Assembly: GCF_002243345.2 (NCBI RefSeq)
Contig: NZ_CP022655.2
Span: 4,342,501-4,406,500 of the forward strand
Direction of reading: 5' to 3'
From: Paenibacillus sp. RUD330
GTDB lineage: Bacteria > Bacillota > Bacilli > Paenibacillales > Paenibacillaceae
DNA: 64,000 nucleotides
Position 1 is the first letter of the stretch, and each line of letters begins with the position of its first letter. Below the pieces are notes generated by a model. The model was given only the letters and a program-made list of their open reading frames with translations. It was not told the origin of the DNA and searched no databases. Shown here piece after piece: positions 38,719 through 47,008 of the stretch. The translations under genes were made by a program, and so were the position numbers.

Positions 38719-38976
38719 CATCATCTCTCCTGCCTCTATTTTATACGATGTGGAGCGGGCTGAAACCACTCCGATGGCTAGCAAAAGTAAATATGCGAAA
38801 AAACGAATAAATAATTACGAAAGCCAGTATAACACCGATAATAAGCAATCACAACGTTTCAAGCATAAGTTTCAAAATGATGCCATTTACGTCTTTTTTA
38901 AGATGAAGTTGTTTACTAATAAAGATATTTATTCATGTACGTTTGCTGTAAATGGTTAAAAGCAAGAAATGAACAA
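38719..38976. other. promoter region of the amino acid importer
   Basis: AT-rich 260-bp gap. Besides the promoter listed separately, the minus strand near 38912-38940 has a TGAATAAATA segment resembling half of an arginine-regulator (AhrC) box, too imperfect to call. No gene was seen. Confidence 0.35.
38826..38854 (-). promoter_or_regulatory. sigma-A promoter for the amino acid importer
   Basis: On the minus strand TTGTGA (38854-38849), 17-bp spacer, TATACT (38831-38826). Boxes and spacing are identical to those before the S8 protease. The leader would be about 100 bases. Confidence 0.6.
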
Positions 38977-39005
38977 GGAAAGAACGGTTCGGAACCGTTC
39001 TTTCC
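38977..39005 (-). terminator. terminator palindrome after the M28-M14 peptidase
   Basis: A 14-bp perfect inverted repeat, GGAAAGAACGGTTC against GAACCGTTCTTTCC with a single centre base, 19 bp beyond the stop codon. The following T content is modest. Confidence 0.65.
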
Positions 39006-39023
39006 CTCTTTCATTTCCATCCG

Positions 39024-42000
39024 TCAGGACGCGTGGAGCAGACGGCTGATGATGACGGCAGCCTGAGCGCGGTTGGCCTTGCCTTTCGGCTCGAATCCGC
39101 CGCCTCCCGTTCCCGTGAGGATTCCTTTTTCGCTGAGCAGAGCTACGGAGGAACGGGCATAGGAAGCGATCTTGCCGCTGTCCTTATAGGCTGCAAGCGC
39201 CGCAGACGAATCCGCCGCGACGATGCTGCCGGCCAGCTTGAGCGCGTTGGCCGCCATAATCGCCATTTCTTCCCGCGTGATGGCCCGGCCAGGCTCGAAC
39301 TTGCCCTCGCCTGTGCCTTTGGCGATGCCTGCCGACACAGCCGCAGCGACAGCGTCGTAGTACCAGGCGTTCCGGCTGACGTCGCCGAACGACAGGCTCG
39401 CCGTCCCGCTCGGCAGGTTGAGCGCCCGCACGAGCATCGTCAGGAATTCGGCGCGGGTGACTTCCTTTTTAGGACCGAAGCTGCTTGCATCCAGTCCCTT
39501 GATGATGCCCTTGGCGTACAGCTCTGCGATCGCATCTCCCGCCCACGAGCCGACCGGCTCGAGATCGCGGAAGCTGTGAGCCGGCGCAGGCGTCGGCGTC
39601 GGAGAAGCCGATGGCTGAATCGACGGCGATGGCGCCGGTGTCGCGGATGGTGCAGGCGTTGCCGTAGGAGCCACGGTCGGCGCCGGCGTCCAAGGCGCAG
39701 CAGGCGTGGCCGGGATCTCTCCGTCTCCATCGTCCATGGAAGCGGCTGCCGCCGCAGGCGCCGCCGCGTAGATGGCATTGGCGAGCAGGCGGTATTGAGC
39801 CTGAGGATGCGCCTTGTTGGTCAGCTCGCCGGCGAAGACGGTCACGTTCAAGGCCTTGTCGGCCAGTTTGAAGCCCATGACCTTGCCTTTGGCAGCATCA
39901 TGTCCAGGCCACCAGCCGGCAATGAAGAAGTCTTCCGCCGCGCTTGCCGAGGCCAGAATTTCGGCGCCTTCCGGAACGGATTTGATATAGGAACCGGACT
40001 GGGTGTACAGATAATCCTCGCTCTGATAAGGAGCGGAAATGACGCTGTCCTGGTTCAGGACCGCTTTGATGAGGCCTTCATGGGTGCTGCCCGTCGTCGC
40101 GAAATCGAATCCCGGAAGCAGTCCCGTCCCCTTCAGCGTGCTCATCGCCGATCTTCCATATGCGATGAAAGGCTTGCCGGCTTCGATGGAGGCCTTGCTG
40201 CCGGACGTATTGACGAGCACATCCGCTGCGGCCTGATCGGCCGCGATCTTGAAGCCGAGATCCTTGAGCGCGAATGCCGGAACCCCGGTTGCGGATACGG
40301 CTGCCGACTTCAGCAGCTTGCCGCTTGGGACGGAGCTCGCGGAATACCAAGGAACGGTGACCAGGGAATACTTGTCCTTGACGAGCTTGAGGTTCGCATA
40401 CGAAACGAGGTAGTCGCCCTTCTCGTAATCCGGCCCTCCAGACGTAAGGAGCGTGACCGCCTTGCCGGCAGCCGTCAGCTCGTTGACCGCCCGGATCGCA
40501 TCGTTGTTGGTGCTGCGGATGACATAATGGGCATAAGAGCCGTTGATCGCCGTGACGGGCTTGTCCGCCGCCGCGACCGCTTCCGTTCGGCCTGCGAATG
40601 CGTTCTCGGCGTAGACCGCGTAGCGGTCGAAACCTCTCATATAAGAGAAGCTCTGCACGATGTCGGCATACATTTCGCTGAAGTCGGACACATCGATTCC
40701 GTCGTACAGCACGAGATTGGCGAAGCTGCGCTTGGCTTGATGCATAGGAACGAGATAAGTGCCCTTAGGATAAGTTCTTCCTTCGATGGCGACGTAATCG
40801 GTCGTCTTCTCGACCTTGACGCTGTTGCGGATCAGGTAGTTGACCATGTTGACCGCTTCGAGCGCGTTTTTCTGGTTGGACCCGTCCACCGGAAGGACAT
40901 AGTATTCCGGGAAGAAGCTTTTGCCCTCGACGCGCGGGCGGCCGATGGACTCATGCTTGGCATTGACCAGATACTTGTCGACAGCCGGGCTGTCCACGTT
41001 CCCGATGCCGCGCTTGTACACTTCCAGCTGGTTCAGGAACAGCTTCTGCTTGTTCGCCATGACGTAATCCGTCGAAGCAAGCGCGGTGTACAGCAATGCC
41101 GTCGTCGAATCCTCATTCAGCTCCGGAATCTCGATCGTATGGCCGAGAGCGCCCTGGTGCATGGCGAATACGGCTGTGTAAGCCGGCGAAGCATCGTCCC
41201 AGCCCGTCGCGTTGGCGATCGGCTTGTAGCTGGGGTCTGCGGCCGCTTTCTCGGCTTCCAGATAAGGGATGTGGTACACATCGTACTTCGTGTTGGCGAC
41301 AGCGGCGCGGCCCATGGCATCGGCCTGCTCCACCATGCTGTCGATCAGCAGGTCGTAATCGATGTTCGGGTCATGGGGAGGCGTGCACGGCTCGATCAGG
41401 AACTGCCCGACGAACCCGTGGAAATCCAGGAACGACAGCGGCGACCACTTGGCGATCTCGCTGGCGACGATCTGCGTCTCCGGCTGCGTCTGGTACGAGT
41501 TGTCGCGGTTCAGGTCGAAGCCGTTCGCATTGGCCCTCGTATTGAGGTAGCGGCCATCCGGATTTTGTGTGTAGTTCAGCAGGAAGATGACATCATCCAG
41601 CGCATCCGCCACGTCGAAGCTCACTTGGCGCGCGGCGCCGGAGCTGTCGGTCGTGTCGTACCGGATCGTGTCCTTCTTGGTCATTTCCTCAAAGAAGTTC
41701 AGGATCGCATCCACGCCCGGCGCTTCATCCGGATGGATGTTGTTGATCCAGACCGGCACCTTGTAGTCCGTCAGCTTGCCGCTGCGGATCTTCTCCTGCA
41801 GCCCGGCGGGATCGTCGATCATGGCAGGCAGCGTCTCGTTCACATATTGGTCGACGGACGCCTTGTCCTTGGCCAGAATCGTGAAGTTGATGTCGCGGCC
41901 CTGGACGGACTTGCCGAGCACCCGGGTCTCGATGTAGCGGCCGCTCTTCGCGCCGGCCGTAATGCGGTCGATTTCCGGCTTGATTTCGTCATAAGTGCGG

Positions 42001-43433
42001 TAGGTGTCATAGACGTTCAGCTTGATCGGCGCCGAAGCGACTGCGCCGTCCGCGCCTGACACCATCAGCTCGTTGGTCCCGAGCAGCTTCGGATACAGCT
42101 GGCGGTACGGGCTGCCGGACACGTTGACGCGGTCATAGGGCAGGTCGAACGTGATCTTGGCGGTCAGATGGCGTCCGCTTACGACAGGCGCGCCTTCCAG
42201 ATAAATGAAGGGAGCTCCGGAGTAATCGCCCTTCTGCGCGTTGTATTTCTTCCAGTCGCTCAGCGGCTTGCCTCCATAGGTCCAATTGAGATCAACGGCA
42301 TCCGCCGCTGAAATTCCGGACGGAAGGGGCAGATCGACCGTAATCGTGCGCTTCTCGGTGATCGAGGCCTTGTCGCTGCTCAAGATCAGCTTCTTGGTCG
42401 GCTCCTCGATTTCCAGCAGCAGGCTCGTCAGCACGGATGCGAAGGTGCTCAGCCTTTCTTCGACCCTGCCGGGATACTGCTCGTTCAAGTACGTCAGCGT
42501 ATCCTTGGCCGTATGCCAGATGGCTCCGTCCTTCTCGGTCTGGGTGTAGCCGTCCTTGTCGCCCAGCGCCCAGTTGGTCGCTTCCAGATAAGCGTAAGGA
42601 ATGCCGGCGCTCTTGAACGGAGCATGGTCGCTCCAGTCGCCGGTCGTTCCGGCCGGATACTCCGGATTGTCTCCGTTCTGAGTCTGCAGGTTCAGCCCGA
42701 GCTTGCCGGCGATGGCAAGCGCCTGGTCGCGCACGAAGCCGCCCTTTCCGGCCGATCCGTAGACATACATGTTGTCTCCGGCCGCGAGGCTGTCCAGGTT
42801 GATCATCGCGACAGTATTGGCCTTGTCGGCCTCCGACATGGCGGCCGCATAGGCTTTGGAGCCTTGCAGGCCCGCTTCCTCGGAACCGAATGCGATGAAC
42901 TTGATCGTATAAGGAACGGTCTGCTGCGATACCGCTTTAGCAGACTCAAGCATGACGGCGACGCCGGACGCATTGTCGTCCGCGCCGCGGCTAGGCGCCT
43001 TCACGGAATCGTAATGAGCGCCGACGATGATCGTGCGCGGAGATGCGCCATGCTTTTCGGCGACGACATTGTAGCTTTTGCCGCCGTTCTTGGCGTTGTA
43101 CACGAACTCGGTGACGGTCGGGCTGTATCCCATGGCGGCGAACTCGTCCCGAATATAATCCCGCGCCTCGTTTTCTTTGGCGGAACCGGCCGGCCTCGTG
43201 CCGATCGTTTCCGTGAGATTGAGCATGTACCGGTACGCCTCGTACCCCGGCGCTCCCTGCACAAGAGATCCGTCAAGCGGAGCACTCGTTTCTACGGCAG
43301 TCGTTTGGACGGCCGCCGTCTCATAAGCGCCCGGCAGCGCGGCGGATGCCGCAGGAGTCAGCAGCGATGCAAGCATCGAACCGGCAATAACGGCAGACAA
43401 CAGCTTTCTGTTCAGCTTCAAGCGGCTGGACAA
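39024..43433 (-). CDS. surface-anchored M28 aminopeptidase-M14 carboxypeptidase fusion with three SLH domains
   Basis: A 1469-residue secreted protein joining two metallo-exopeptidases. After a signal peptide (about 1-31), the M28 domain (about 60-340) shows His140 and Asp142 in GAHYDSV, Asp152 in ADDNASG, Glu185-Glu186 in FGSEEAG, Asp214 in NLDSL, and His270 or His307. The M14 domain (about 475-790) shows His567 and Glu570 in NNIHPDEAPG, the NPDGR and DLNRDNSY motifs, His672 in LDFHGF and a glutamate in HTIEIPE near 768. A unique region of about 450 residues follows, then a Pro/Thr/Ala linker and three SLH domains for cell-wall anchoring. The start is TTG at 43433 with AAGGGGG upstream; it yields a clean signal peptide. 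It lies next to rocF and shares an operator with rocD. Confidence 0.85.
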   Translation of the reverse strand: MSSRLKLNRKLLSAVIAGSMLASLLTPAASAALPGAYETAAVQTTAVETSAPLDGSLVQGAPGYEAYRYMLNLTETIGTRPAGSAKENEARDYIRDEFAAMGYSPTVTEFVYNAKNGGKSYNVVAEKHGASPRTIIVGAHYDSVKAPSRGADDNASGVAVMLESAKAVSQQTVPYTIKFIAFGSEEAGLQGSKAYAAAMSEADKANTVAMINLDSLAAGDNMYVYGSAGKGGFVRDQALAIAGKLGLNLQTQNGDNPEYPAGTTGDWSDHAPFKSAGIPYAYLEATNWALGDKDGYTQTEKDGAIWHTAKDTLTYLNEQYPGRVEERLSTFASVLTSLLLEIEEPTKKLILSSDKASITEKRTITVDLPLPSGISAADAVDLNWTYGGKPLSDWKKYNAQKGDYSGAPFIYLEGAPVVSGRHLTAKITFDLPYDRVNVSGSPYRQLYPKLLGTNELMVSGADGAVASAPIKLNVYDTYRTYDEIKPEIDRITAGAKSGRYIETRVLGKSVQGRDINFTILAKDKASVDQYVNETLPAMIDDPAGLQEKIRSGKLTDYKVPVWINNIHPDEAPGVDAILNFFEEMTKKDTIRYDTTDSSGAARQVSFDVADALDDVIFLLNYTQNPDGRYLNTRANANGFDLNRDNSYQTQPETQIVASEIAKWSPLSFLDFHGFVGQFLIEPCTPPHDPNIDYDLLIDSMVEQADAMGRAAVANTKYDVYHIPYLEAEKAAADPSYKPIANATGWDDASPAYTAVFAMHQGALGHTIEIPELNEDSTTALLYTALASTDYVMANKQKLFLNQLEVYKRGIGNVDSPAVDKYLVNAKHESIGRPRVEGKSFFPEYYVLPVDGSNQKNALEAVNMVNYLIRNSVKVEKTTDYVAIEGRTYPKGTYLVPMHQAKRSFANLVLYDGIDVSDFSEMYADIVQSFSYMRGFDRYAVYAENAFAGRTEAVAAADKPVTAINGSYAHYVIRSTNNDAIRAVNELTAAGKAVTLLTSGGPDYEKGDYLVSYANLKLVKDKYSLVTVPWYSASSVPSGKLLKSAAVSATGVPAFALKDLGFKIAADQAAADVLVNTSGSKASIEAGKPFIAYGRSAMSTLKGTGLLPGFDFATTGSTHEGLIKAVLNQDSVISAPYQSEDYLYTQSGSYIKSVPEGAEILASASAAEDFFIAGWWPGHDAAKGKVMGFKLADKALNVTVFAGELTNKAHPQAQYRLLANAIYAAAPAAAAASMDDGDGEIPATPAAPWTPAPTVAPTATPAPSATPAPSPSIQPSASPTPTPAPAHSFRDLEPVGSWAGDAIAELYAKGIIKGLDASSFGPKKEVTRAEFLTMLVRALNLPSGTASLSFGDVSRNAWYYDAVAAAVSAGIAKGTGEGKFEPGRAITREEMAIMAANALKLAGSIVAADSSAALAAYKDSGKIASYARSSVALLSEKGILTGTGGGGFEPKGKANRAQAAVIISRLLHAS

Positions 43434-43455
43434 AATTTCATTCCCCCTTATGTAT

Positions 43456-43468
43456 GTATACAATATAC
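43456..43468. promoter_or_regulatory. GntR operator candidate A (peptidase gene)
   Basis: The palindrome GTATA-CAA-TATAC lies between the promoter and start codon of the peptidase gene, beginning about 27 bp after the -10 box. It is identical to site C upstream of rocD. Confidence 0.6.
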
Positions 43469-43494
43469 TAAACACTGTATAACGTATGGTAGGA

Positions 43495-43523
43495 ATTATA
43501 ACATTGAGATCCTATTCTCTCAA
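43495..43523 (-). promoter_or_regulatory. sigma-A promoter for the M28-M14 peptidase
   Basis: On the minus strand TTGAGA (43523-43518), 17-bp spacer, TATAAT (43500-43495): a perfect -10 and 4/6 -35 box. It is about 60 bp upstream of the TTG start. Confidence 0.7.
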
Positions 43524-43644
43524 TCTATCTTTTTAATTATTACGATTTGATATATTTCTAGATAGCAACCGACTTATTCCGCGATTTTTCGTCATGAAAT
43601 AAACCAAACCGCAACCAAACAGCCGATAAAACCAAGCCTTATGC

Positions 43645-43677
43645 AAAGGGCTGCTCTGTATAATCATGCAGCAGCCC
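43645..43677 (-). terminator. terminator of the rocD-rocF operon
   Basis: On the minus strand GGGCTGCT (43677-43670) pairs with AGCAGCCC (43655-43648). The T-run is short, so efficiency is uncertain. Confidence 0.5.
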
Positions 43678-43695
43678 GGATCGCAACCTTTTCGT

Positions 43696-44640
43696 CTATA
43701 AAATACGCTTGCCGAGCAAGGATGCCGCGAGCTCTACCGCCGCCCTGGCCGTCCGCCGCGCAGGATCCAGCACCGGATTCACCTCCACCAGCTCCAACGA
43801 AGTGACGATTCCGCTCTCCGCCAGCAGCTCCAGCGCATAGTGGGCTTCCCGGTAGCTCAGTCCTCCGGGAACCGGCGTCCCCACTCCCGGAGCCTGCAGC
43901 GGATCGAGGCAGTCCAGGTCGAAGCTGACGTGAACGCCGTCGGCATCCCTTCCGGCGGCGGCGATCGCTTGTTCCATGACCGCATGAATGCCCATCCGGT
44001 CGATCTCATGCATCGTGAAGCAAGTCATGCCGGACGAGCGGATGAACTCCTTTTCACCGGGATCCAGCTCCCTGACGCCGACGAGAACGACATTCCCGGG
44101 CCGGATCAGCGGCCCGGCTCCCGGAATGTCAGCCAGCGTGAAGGAGCCGTGTCCGACCGCCGCCGCCAGAGCCATGCCGTGCATGTTGCCCGAGGGTGTC
44201 GTGCCTTCGTGGTTCAGGTCCCCATGCGCATCAAACCAGATGACCCCGAGCTTGCCGTAATGGCCGCTGAGGCCGGCCAGCGTTCCGATGGCGACGCTGT
44301 GGTCTCCGCCGAGCACGAGCGGAAAAGCCCCCGAACTGACGCTGCGATATACCTTCTCTCCGACCAGGCCGGCCATCTCCGCCACTTCGGCCTTGTGCTT
44401 CATCAAGCATCCGGAAGGGGCCGGCTCCACGGCGTCTCCCGGCACGTCGACTTCCCATTCCTCCGCCAGCTCAAGCTCCATCGCCCTCAGCTGTCGCTTG
44501 AGTCCGGCCTCGATGATGCTCTCCGGTCCAAGCTCCGTGCCCGCACGGCCCCCGCCCAGCCAGAAAGGCACCCGAATCAGCTGGATCTTGCGCTGCCCGT
44601 TCCGCAGCCGTTCATTCATGCCGGTCGTCATGTCCATCAT
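43696..44640 (-). CDS. rocF: arginase
   Basis: A 314-residue ureohydrolase that splits arginine into ornithine and urea. The manganese-binding motifs are intact: [13 protein letters not shown] near residue 110, [22 protein letters not shown] with the Asp-Ala-His-x-Asp core, and SFDLDCLDP near 237. VVEVNPVLD-like [18 protein letters not shown] closes the fold. The start is ATG at 44640, nine bases from AAAGGAG. It overlaps the end of rocD by 29 bases, so the pair is translated from one message and coupled. Ornithine is passed to RocD. Confidence 0.93.
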   Translation of the reverse strand: MMDMTTGMNERLRNGQRKIQLIRVPFWLGGGRAGTELGPESIIEAGLKRQLRAMELELAEEWEVDVPGDAVEPAPSGCLMKHKAEVAEMAGLVGEKVYRSVSSGAFPLVLGGDHSVAIGTLAGLSGHYGKLGVIWFDAHGDLNHEGTTPSGNMHGMALAAAVGHGSFTLADIPGAGPLIRPGNVVLVGVRELDPGEKEFIRSSGMTCFTMHEIDRMGIHAVMEQAIAAAGRDADGVHVSFDLDCLDPLQAPGVGTPVPGGLSYREAHYALELLAESGIVTSLELVEVNPVLDPARRTARAAVELAASLLGKRIL

Positions 44641-45856
44641 CGTTACCGTCTCCTTTGTGGTCGATGTCGGCTTCAAGCACTGCCGCCAGTCTTTCGAGCG
44701 CCCAGTCGAGCTCCTCCTCGGCAATGACGAGAGGCGGAGCAAGACGGATCGTCGTCTCATGCGTTTCCTTGCACAGCAGGCCCTTGGACATCAAGGCTTC
44801 GCAATACTTCCGCGCGGGACGGTCCAGCTCGATGCCGATGAACAGCCCCCGGCCGCGTATTTCCCGGATGCGGGGACTCCGGATCGCCTGCAGCCTTTCC
44901 AGCAGATAGGCTCCGAGACGCTCGGAACGCTCCGCCAGAGCTTCGTCCTCCAGCACGCCCAGCGCTGCGGAGGCGACCGCGCAGGCAAGCGGGTTGCCGC
45001 CGAACGTGGACCCGTGCGAGCCCGGCTCGAACACCCCGAGCACGCCTTCATCCGCCGCCACGGCCGAGATCGGCATGATGCCGCCGCCCAGCGCCTTGCC
45101 CAGCACGTACATGTCCGGCTCCACCTCTTCCCAATCGCAGGCGAAGCGCCTGCCGGTGCGTCCGAAGCCGGTCTGGATCTCGTCGGCGATCATGAGCACG
45201 CCTCGGCGGCTGCACAGCTCCCGGATTCCGCGCAGGTACCCATCCGGAGGAATGACGATTCCCGCCTCTCCCTGGATCGGCTCGATGAGCACGGCGGCGG
45301 TATGCTCCCCGACCGCCGCCTCCATCGCCTCCAGGTCGCCGTAAGGAACGAGCTTGAAGCCCGGCAGGAAGGGGCCGAATCCTCTCTTGTATTCCCCGCT
45401 CGAAGAGAAAGAGGTGATCGCGAGGGTTCTTCCATGGAAGTTGCCCGCGCAGACGATGATCTCCGCCTGATCCTCCGGGATTCCCTTGACGGTGTAGCCC
45501 CAGCGGCGGGCGGCCTTCAGCGCCGTCTCCACCGCCTCGGCGCCCGTATTCATGGCCAGGATTCTCGGCTTGCCCGTGAAGCCGGCAAGCTTGCCGTAGA
45601 ACGCGGCCGCCGCGTCGTTGTGGAAGGCCCGGGAAGTCAGCGTCACCTTGGCGGCCTGGTCCTGCAGCGCCCCGATCAGCGCCGGATGCCGATGGCCATG
45701 GTTCAGGGCCGAATAAGCGCTCAGCATGTCCATGTAGCGCTCGCCTTCCGGGCTGTGCACCCAGACGCCGGAGGCCTTCTCGATGACGATGGGCAGAGGG
45801 TGGTAGTTGCGGGCGGCATGCCGCTCGGATAAAGCGATGGCTTCTGCGGATTGCAT
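44612..45856 (-). CDS. rocD: ornithine aminotransferase
   Basis: A 414-residue class III aminotransferase that converts ornithine and 2-oxoglutarate to glutamate semialdehyde and glutamate using [23 protein letters not shown] near residue 105 and [12 protein letters not shown] bind the cofactor. [19 protein letters not shown] has the PLP aspartate, and [17 protein letters not shown] contains the Schiff-base lysine near residue 257. [17 protein letters not shown] completes the site. The start is ATG at 45856 with AAAGGAG upstream. About 17 residues rich in Asp, His and Gly form an unusual C-terminal tail before the rocF overlap. With RocF it completes arginine catabolism to glutamate semialdehyde. 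Confidence 0.93.
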   Translation of the reverse strand: MQSAEAIALSERHAARNYHPLPIVIEKASGVWVHSPEGERYMDMLSAYSALNHGHRHPALIGALQDQAAKVTLTSRAFHNDAAAAFYGKLAGFTGKPRILAMNTGAEAVETALKAARRWGYTVKGIPEDQAEIIVCAGNFHGRTLAITSFSSSGEYKRGFGPFLPGFKLVPYGDLEAMEAAVGEHTAAVLIEPIQGEAGIVIPPDGYLRGIRELCSRRGVLMIADEIQTGFGRTGRRFACDWEEVEPDMYVLGKALGGGIMPISAVAADEGVLGVFEPGSHGSTFGGNPLACAVASAALGVLEDEALAERSERLGAYLLERLQAIRSPRIREIRGRGLFIGIELDRPARKYCEALMSKGLLCKETHETTIRLAPPLVIAEEELDWALERLAAVLEADIDHKGDGNDDGHDDRHE

Positions 45857-45877
45857 GTTTTTTCGCTCCTTTAATTG

Positions 45878-45903
45878 CATATTGTATTTTGTATACAATA
45901 TGT
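45878..45903. promoter_or_regulatory. GntR operator candidate B (rocD leader)
   Basis: GTATACAATATGT (45891-45903) matches the site A/C 13-mer at 11 of 13 positions. It also forms the right half of a larger inverted repeat, CATATTGTA (45878-45886) against TACAATATG (45894-45902). It ends just upstream of the rocD ribosome binding site. Confidence 0.55.
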
Positions 45904-45991
45904 CGGATAAAAAATCCCGGATGCGGAAAACATCCAGGCGCCCTGCCTCCACCCGGCCAAAAGAGAGCCGGACGGTTAAAACACGCTTCAT

Positions 45992-46008
45992 TTGTATACA
46001 ATATACAA
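45992..46008. promoter_or_regulatory. GntR operator candidate C (rocD promoter)
   Basis: A perfect 17-bp palindrome TTGTATACAATATACAA (arms TTGTATA and TATACAA), including the 13-mer identical to site A. It lies about 33 bp downstream of the rocD -10 box. Confidence 0.65.
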
Positions 46009-46011
46009 GTA

Positions 46012-46025
46012 TGGAAGCGCTTATC
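46012..46025. promoter_or_regulatory. tentative catabolite response element
   Basis: TGGAAGCGCTTATC contains the palindromic AAGCGCTT core of CcpA cre sites but deviates at the outer bases. It lies between the rocD -10 box and site C. Confidence 0.3.
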
Positions 46026-46038
46026 GCGTATGAAAGGA

Positions 46039-46067
46039 ATAATAACATAGAAATTGGAATCCAACAA
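46039..46067 (-). promoter_or_regulatory. sigma-A promoter for rocD-rocF
   Basis: On the minus strand TTGTTG (46067-46062), 17-bp spacer, TATTAT (46044-46039). No sigma-54 (-24/-12) element of the Bacillus roc type was found, so control differs from the RocR model. Confidence 0.5.
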
Positions 46068-46140
46068 TGATTTTCTTGATTAGCTGAATATATGTGCATA
46101 AACCGAACATGCAACTGTCATCATTATTCCTTTTATGCCC

Positions 46141-46169
46141 TTGATGAAGCTTAAAAGCGATGATAATAT
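46141..46169 (+). promoter_or_regulatory. tentative promoter of the GntR gene
   Basis: TTGATG (46141-46146), 17-bp spacer, TAATAT (46164-46169). A TATACAAAT half-site follows at 46188-46196 and could allow autoregulation. Confidence 0.4.
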
Positions 46170-46250
46170 GTGTCATATGGAGTATTTATACAAATAAATT
46201 GCATATCCATGCACCGATAACGAGCAACGCTTCAATAGAGGAGTGAAGGC

Positions 46251-46892
46251 ATGCAGCCGAAATACCAGTCCCTCAAGGATCATGTCTATGAGTACATCGC
46301 CCAGCGGATCCAGGAAGGAACGCTGCTTCCCGGCTCCAAGATCAACGAGGCCGAAATCTGCAAGAAGCTGGACATCAGCAGGACGCCTACCCGCGAGGCT
46401 TTGTTCCGGCTCAGCTCGGACAACCTGCTCGACTACCTGCCTCGACGGGGCTTCACCGTCAAAGCCTTCGACCAGAAAAAAAAGGAGGACTACTCCCTCC
46501 TGATCGCGACGCTGGATTCGCTGGCCGCTACGCTGGCGGTCGATATCTTGAGCGACAAGGACCTTGAGGCGCTCGACGATCTGGTCGCGGCGATCCAGGA
46601 CGATCTGGATGCCTATGACTTCAGCCGTTACTATGAGCATCAGGCGCAGTTCCACGAGTACTATCTCCGCAGATGCGGCAACTCCACCTTGATCGAGATG
46701 CTGGATTCGCTCAAGAACGGATTCCTCCGCCAATCCTATGCCAGCGAGGACAAGGAAAGACTGGCCGCCCTCCTGCAGGAGATCAACGGCGAGCACCGCC
46801 AGATCGCCGAGCTGTTCCGCAGCCGCGACACGGAGAAGCTGGAGCAGGCGGTGCGCCTCCATTGGCGCATCATCGATTCCGACATGCTGTAG
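46251..46892 (+). CDS. GntR family (FadR/FCD-type) regulator
   Basis: A 213-residue repressor-type protein. The winged helix-turn-helix covers residues 5-70: LKDHVYEYIAQRIQEGTLLPGSKINEAEICKKLDISRTPTREALFRL. The C-terminal all-helical domain (about 80-213) has the Asp/His pattern of FCD domains (DFSRYYEHQAQFHEYYL, INGEHRQIAELF, AVRLHWRII), where histidines often bind metal and a carboxylate ligand. The start is ATG at 46251 with GAGGAG. It is divergent from rocD, and three palindromes of FadR-family type lie nearby, so it probably controls rocDF and the peptidase gene. The ligand may be arginine, ornithine or a derivative (inference). Confidence 0.85.
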   Translation: MQPKYQSLKDHVYEYIAQRIQEGTLLPGSKINEAEICKKLDISRTPTREALFRLSSDNLLDYLPRRGFTVKAFDQKKKEDYSLLIATLDSLAATLAVDILSDKDLEALDDLVAAIQDDLDAYDFSRYYEHQAQFHEYYLRRCGNSTLIEMLDSLKNGFLRQSYASEDKERLAALLQEINGEHRQIAELFRSRDTEKLEQAVRLHWRIIDSDML

Positions 46893-46906
46893 GGGGATGC
46901 GCCGGA

Positions 46907-46965
46907 CAAAACAAAGAGGCTGCCTCAGTCATGTTCATGACTTGCGGGACAGCCTCTTTGTTTTG
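46907..46965. terminator. bidirectional terminator
   Basis: A 16-bp perfect stem CAAAACAAAGAGGCTG (46907-46922) with its complement at 46950-46965 separates the GntR gene from the hemolysin III gene. Confidence 0.85.
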
Positions 46966-47008
46966 CCTCTGCGAACGGCTGCGGGCAGCCGTGTCGCACA
47001 CGGCGGCA

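Larger units (their letters stand above)
45857..46250. other. rocD-gntR divergent regulatory region
   Basis: A 394-bp region with two divergent promoters, two palindromic operator candidates and a tentative catabolite response element, all listed separately. No gene was seen inside it. It is distinctly AT-richer than the flanking genes. Confidence 0.7.

Noticed and set aside
38905-38945. Arginine-regulator (AhrC) box near the amino acid importer
   Set aside because: TGAATAAATA is followed by a poor second half, so it is not distinguishable from ordinary AT-rich sequence.
39033-42059. A 1008-codon plus-strand open frame opposite the M28-M14 gene
   Set aside because: Antisense composition, no motif and no ribosome site; the minus frame is clearly the gene.
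45910-46070. Sigma-54 promoter for rocD as in Bacillus
   Set aside because: No TGGCAC-N5-TTGC-type element was found on the minus strand; a sigma-A pair is present instead.
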